A DNA stretch of 64,000 bases from Dictyophora rubrovolvata (Eukaryota; Basidiomycota; Agaricomycetes; Phallales; Phallaceae), in contig CP114117.1 of assembly GCA_029959195.1 (NCBI GenBank), forward strand, positions 3,302,613-3,366,612, written 5' to 3'. Shown here piece after piece: positions 59,483-64,000 of this stretch (the stretch's first letter is position 1; every line of letters starts with the position of its first letter). The notes under the pieces were generated by a model. The model saw only the letters and a program-made list of their open reading frames with translations. It was not told the origin of the DNA and searched no databases. Both the position numbers and the translations under genes were made by a program.

Positions 59483-59576
59483 TTGGGACGTTCAAACCCA
59501 TGAGAGCAAACTCGCAATCCGCACTCGTATCCCAAAAGTTGTAATATCTTTTTATATAAAAAAAGACGATCCTAAA

Positions 59577-59963
59577 ATGGCATCATTGGTCTCCATAACC
59601 AACGTTCTTGCTTTATTTTTTTCCTATGCCCGCCAATTGTATTGACTTCGAATTTCTTTCAGGGTCTCCCTGATGTAGGGTCTCCAGTTATGTTTTTGAA
59701 CGCCCGAACTCAAAGGATGCAACATGGAACAATAATTCGCGTGAACAACCCGTTGCCAGATGTTGGTAATTTAGTTTATCAAGTCTTTTTACATACTTAC
59801 TCACAATAGGGGACGGTTGTCGTCGTTGTCGAACTCGATGGAAACAATCTTCGTCTTGAAATTCCGTGAGTATTCCGTGAGTTTGCTTACGCGCTGTCAT
59901 TCTGATCACGCTTCTTTCTTAAATTTATTATCTAGTCTTGCATCCCTTAGAAGGGTTGGATAG
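59577..59963 (+). CDS. Small beta-rich protein, four exons, unknown
   Basis: It is not visible as a long ORF. Proposed exons are 59577-59588, 59663-59761, 59810-59865 and 59936-59963. The product, about 64 residues, starts MASL, then GLPDVGSPVMFLNARTQR, HGTIIRVNNPLPD, GTVVVVVELDGNNLRLEIP and LASLRRVG. Alternating hydrophobic residues suggest a small SH3- or KOW-like barrel. The last two introns keep the pattern (donors GTTGGT, GTGAGT; acceptors AATAG, TCTAG). The tiny first exon is the weakest part. A TATA box precedes it. Confidence 0.5.
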
Positions 59964-62900
59964 GATAAGACTACGCCGACCGGAGGTTATTTTCTCTCAA
60001 GGTGCCCGAAATATCAGGCACTAGTGAATGTATATTTGTTTTTGACCACCACTGTCGTGGACCCTTTCCCCGCATCTTTGTTTATCAAAAACTTGATTTA
60101 CCTTTAAATCCCCTGATAAATCAACGGGAATGATCACGGTACAGGAGATTGACGTTGACGTATGATGGAATGGAATGGAAGCTTGCAGCTACTTATGCAT
60201 CCGCTGAACCTGAAAGCCTGAAAGATTCCTGATTGGCAGACAACTCAACAAGAAGCTCCTTTTTCGGGGAAATATTATCGGTTTCTGACCTTTTTCCATT
60301 CCGCACGTAATGCGAATCTTTTCCTTACGGCACCCGTGCTATTGATACCGCCATCTTGGAATGTCTGACGTGCGTGTCATCTTTTGAAAAACATACCCCA
60401 GGCACTGTATGTGCATATACTATGGTCCAACCCTTTCCAAAGTCGTTCAAAAGGAGACATCACTGTCGTACGTAAAGCATTTTGTGTGACAGATAGGGGG
60501 AAAGTCCAAGATACTAATCAATCAAAAGGTCTCGATTTCGAAGCACCGCTTTATCTATTACCTTGAAAGGATGCTGCTTTGGAAAACCTGGTATAACTGC
60601 CTTAAGCATAAAGATTTGTCAATGGTACCATCAGACGTAGTACTACCATTATGACGCGACTTGTCTCGTTTGAAAATGAAAAGACCGATAGAGAGAACCT
60701 GTATGTTTGTATGTATTATATCAATCTCAGACAAATGGAAGGACTACTAATAGCTCCCCCAATGGCTATAATATGAGCCGCTTCCAATAGTGATCTTTCT
60801 GAACGTCCTCAATGTCATGGGGCAGCATGAAATGAATGACAGTTTCCAATCCATCTTCTTTACACGAACAGTCTTCTTTTTCTGAGAAGAGCGTGTTATA
60901 AAATAATAAGTACAAAGTAGCGACTTAATATGTATATTAATCCTTGAAAGAAAAAGCCGTTGATAAGCTAAGCTCTCATAGATAGTGTATACTATCCGGC
61001 TCTCTTTAGCCTTGAGATGGTAATAAAGGTAATACATATTTTGAATCATTCTTTATATGCCTTTCACTCCATTTAGCAACTAAATGCTTCAGCCTAGACA
61101 TCGATCCATTTCAAACTAAGCTACATCGACTACATGATCCCAGGCACACAAAGTCTTTAGAAGCAAATAACCGCCTTGAAGCCTGATTACTCCACTATGG
61201 GGAGAGTTTAAATTGGGTCCACTGCTGAATCCTGGAAGTTGGAACTAGGCTGTCAGAAAATCGATAATCAGCCCGGCGTATAATCAAATGTTGAGGAAGT
61301 TAACCCGCTTCTAGAAATAACAAAAGGAAGCACACGTATTTGTGCAGTCCACGTCGAGTCCACGTCTATTGGGAGCCAACGCAGCGCATTAGTATGCCAG
61401 CTCCCGTCCCTGCATTTCTGTGAGCTTTTTTCCTGATTATCAGTAACTATTCTGGGGATTCTACACTAGTGCAATGTATTGCCACAATGAGGAGAAAAGG
61501 AAGGCGTACAATACCAATGGGATTGAACACACAATATTTTCTCTGCGAATTCCGATAGAGAAGCTCTTTGTTAATAGTATTCGCATTGGGGGTATTCAAA
61601 AATGGGGTGAGGTGCGGCAACTCTATTCAAAATCAATACAACGATTCGTTTCACGCTGCCTCCTTGTTCAAGTGGGGTTCTCCTCACAGAAACTAATTAT
61701 AAATATAGCTTCAGCATTGCCGTAGTGTCATCTTTATGAATTTGGAAATTTGCCATCGTTTGTTTTGGTCACAACGAATATTGAGCCTCGTGTTGCTAAT
61801 CATGACCTACCATACATAAGTATTCAAATTCAATTAATGGTAAAAAGCTTTCAATACCTAATATGTATCTCAATCCCGAAATCAGGGCTTTAAAATAAAG
61901 GTGACCAGTGACATGTTGACAGGCCATCTTCAGAACGTGTACTTGAAAAGGCAATCATCAGGTATTATATGTACATATGCTAACTCGAATCCATCACAAG
62001 TGATGAACACAGTTCTTGATTCACGAACTTTAACCTTCATACAAAATAGGAAATCCCGCTCAGTTCGTGTAATATCTCTGGACGCTAGGACTTGCAAACG
62101 TTCGAGATTCAACTTTTTTTCAAGCTTGGAGTGCCGTTAGTTTGTACAATATATCATGTTGTCGCTGCTTTCTCGCTGTCAAAGCTGAATCGCTAATATA
62201 GTACATACTTTACGAGGGTGGTGTTAAAACTGTAGAAGGAGGATAGATACGCATTGCCAGGGACCTTGCCACTGCCACCTTGGTTGCTGATTGACAACTC
62301 GACGCGCAGGCCATGACTATATAACAATACACAGTCGCTATGGCTTCAGGACAGAATTTGGGTTGTGTCGACATAGGCTTTGAATTATAACGAGGTATTA
62401 TTAGTTCATGACAACATCATCCTGGAAACAATAGTGAATTTAGCCACGAGGAAGATACTCAACTCGTGCCAGGGTATAAATACATATTTAGATCAAGACT
62501 CACCGGTTCAACGTTTTAGGACAACAGAGAAGCAAACGTTTTCAATTTATGGTGATTCACATTATATCACTATTCATTGGACACTCCCAGGCTGGCGAAG
62601 ATTTGCTCCCCGGTACCGGAGCGGCGAGAAGAAACCCTTTGTGGTGCCAAACGTGGCTGCACGCTTGGCCATGACTTGTGTTGTCGCTGTCGTGAATTAT
62701 TAGACTTTAGATAAGCTACAAGGTTCGCTGTAGTCTCGTTGATGAGGCTTCTGTGAGGTCATTTGGTCGGTACTGGTTTAAAGGGTTTGTCGAGGACTGA
62801 TGTAGAGTCATCGGTCATATCTGCATTTACATACATAGACTCCTGTCCATGGCGCGGTTAATTTGGTGCCCAAGGGATAAATCGACGACTCTCGATAAGT

Positions 62901-64000
62901 GTGCTATGTACAGAAGTCATACTCGAAGTCGGTTAGATCAACCTACTAGTATAGAAATTGAGTAGATGACGCTTCTTCGGCGCAGATAAATTCGTATGCA
63001 CCAACGGTTCAAGCTTCAGGGTTCCAAATTGCTGTAACGACACCTTCCTGATTTTGAATCAATATTCTGACGTTATTACAAATAGAGTCCCAACGTGTTG
63101 AGAGTTCGTCGTCCGACTTTGTGGTCAGATCGTGCAAAACGAGCTTTGGCAATGAATAGTGCCGAGAACTCTTCCGCTTGATTTTTACATATATTATTTC
63201 GGTGCAACGCACAGGCCGACAGATGAGGAAAAATAAAGTTATCGTAGGTCTGACATCGTGTACTTTTATGGTAAGTGGTTTACGGCACAGGCAAAGCCAT
63301 ATTGCAAGGTCAGCTAATAGGAGGTGAGATGTCAAAAGCCCTGTGGCTCTCGGGTGCCTGGGCAATACATGATACCTATTGTTGGGCACGCGGTCTGCAG
63401 ACGCTCATTGGTGACGAACTAATGATAAGAATACAGCTTTCGAATAGAGTTTCGTATTCCTGGGGTGCTCCCCAATTACATTATGCACATCAATTTGCTT
63501 GTTTACTCAGGGTCCAAAGTTCGAACAATGCAGAACAATTAGCCATAACCTTTCCTATCTTCCCTCACCACTATCGGTTCTCACTTCGAAATTCACCACC
63601 CCCATCATGGTCTAGCAGAATAGGTTACTGAATGTTATTTTGCATTACATGTATTCTTATCCCTCTAATATCAAATAAATAACTACACACAAGTACACGA
63701 ATGACATGGGAAAAAAACACAATTGGAATGAGTGAACTATGCTCTCCTGGGAGAAAATCGTGAAATGAATGAAAATGGCTTTTAAGTTAAGAAGGTATTA
63801 CACTTTGCAGTCGATGATATCTGGGAGATCCGCGATGAATATCAGAGGAATGGTCAGAAAAACACGGTGAACTGGGGAAAGAAATAAACAGATAGCAGGG
63901 AGCCAAGAGTGATACACAATAAGAGTTGTAAGAAAAAAATAAAGAGCAGTCAAAGGTAGGCTTGATTATTACATTTCATCGGGGACACGTCCATGCTTTT
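59964..64000. other. 4 kb without recognisable genes
   Basis: Only short ORFs without motifs on both strands (for example 60747-61049 minus, 62380-62703 plus, 63009-63389 minus). No LTR ends with target duplications, tRNA or other RNA gene was recognised. It may contain decayed sequence or the ends of genes beyond the window. Confidence 0.4.

Overview
The window looks like a chromosome piece from a mushroom-forming basidiomycete (Agaricomycetes). Genes are split by many 50-70 bp GT-AG introns with CTAAC-like branch sites. The gene content includes families typical of that group: a FunK1-type kinase, a DUF7330-like protein, an Ifi-6-16-like protein and a Gly2/CCxCC microprotein. The left end is a chromovirus (Ty3/gypsy) graveyard. 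No bacterial, organellar or CRISPR signals were seen. All gene models were spliced by eye.

Layout. (1) 1-11.6 kb is a nest of dead LTR retrotransposons. A pol fragment (A) abuts an element B (LTRs 2546-2951 and 10106-10510). B is broken by five LTR insertions, four with recognisable target-site duplications. Remnants of a second element type with a cellular-like RNase H follow. (2) 11.6-21.4 kb holds a tandemly duplicated UDP-glycosyltransferase (first copy dead), an S10 serine carboxypeptidase and a FunK1 kinase. (3) 23-36.2 kb is a housekeeping block: Ifi-6-16-like protein, Rab18-like GTPase and Dap1/PGRMC-like protein sharing a 99 bp divergent promoter, a long disordered nuclear protein, an SDR, a 64-residue myristoyl/palmitoyl-type microprotein, and a Whi2-like BTB protein divergent from DPH3. 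(4) 37.2-45.9 kb holds the multifunctional pyrimidine enzyme URA2 (GATase-CPSase-dead DHOase-ATCase) and the histone-fold DNA polymerase epsilon subunit DPB4. (5) 46.7-54.6 kb holds an F-box/LRR pseudogene, a DUF7330-like gene, a head-to-head inverted duplication of a small gene, and a decayed second copy of DPB4. (6) 54.6-64 kb is almost empty apart from one small spliced gene at 59.6 kb.

The genes do not form one pathway. The functional links are housekeeping: diphthamide synthesis and growth control (DPH3/Whi2), sterol and lipid-droplet biology (Dap1/Rab18), and nucleotide supply and replication (URA2/DPB4). The most unusual items are the short multi-exon microproteins that long-ORF searches miss, three GC-AG introns in two genes, the LTR-mediated chimeric junction, and two independent segmental duplications ending in pseudogenes.
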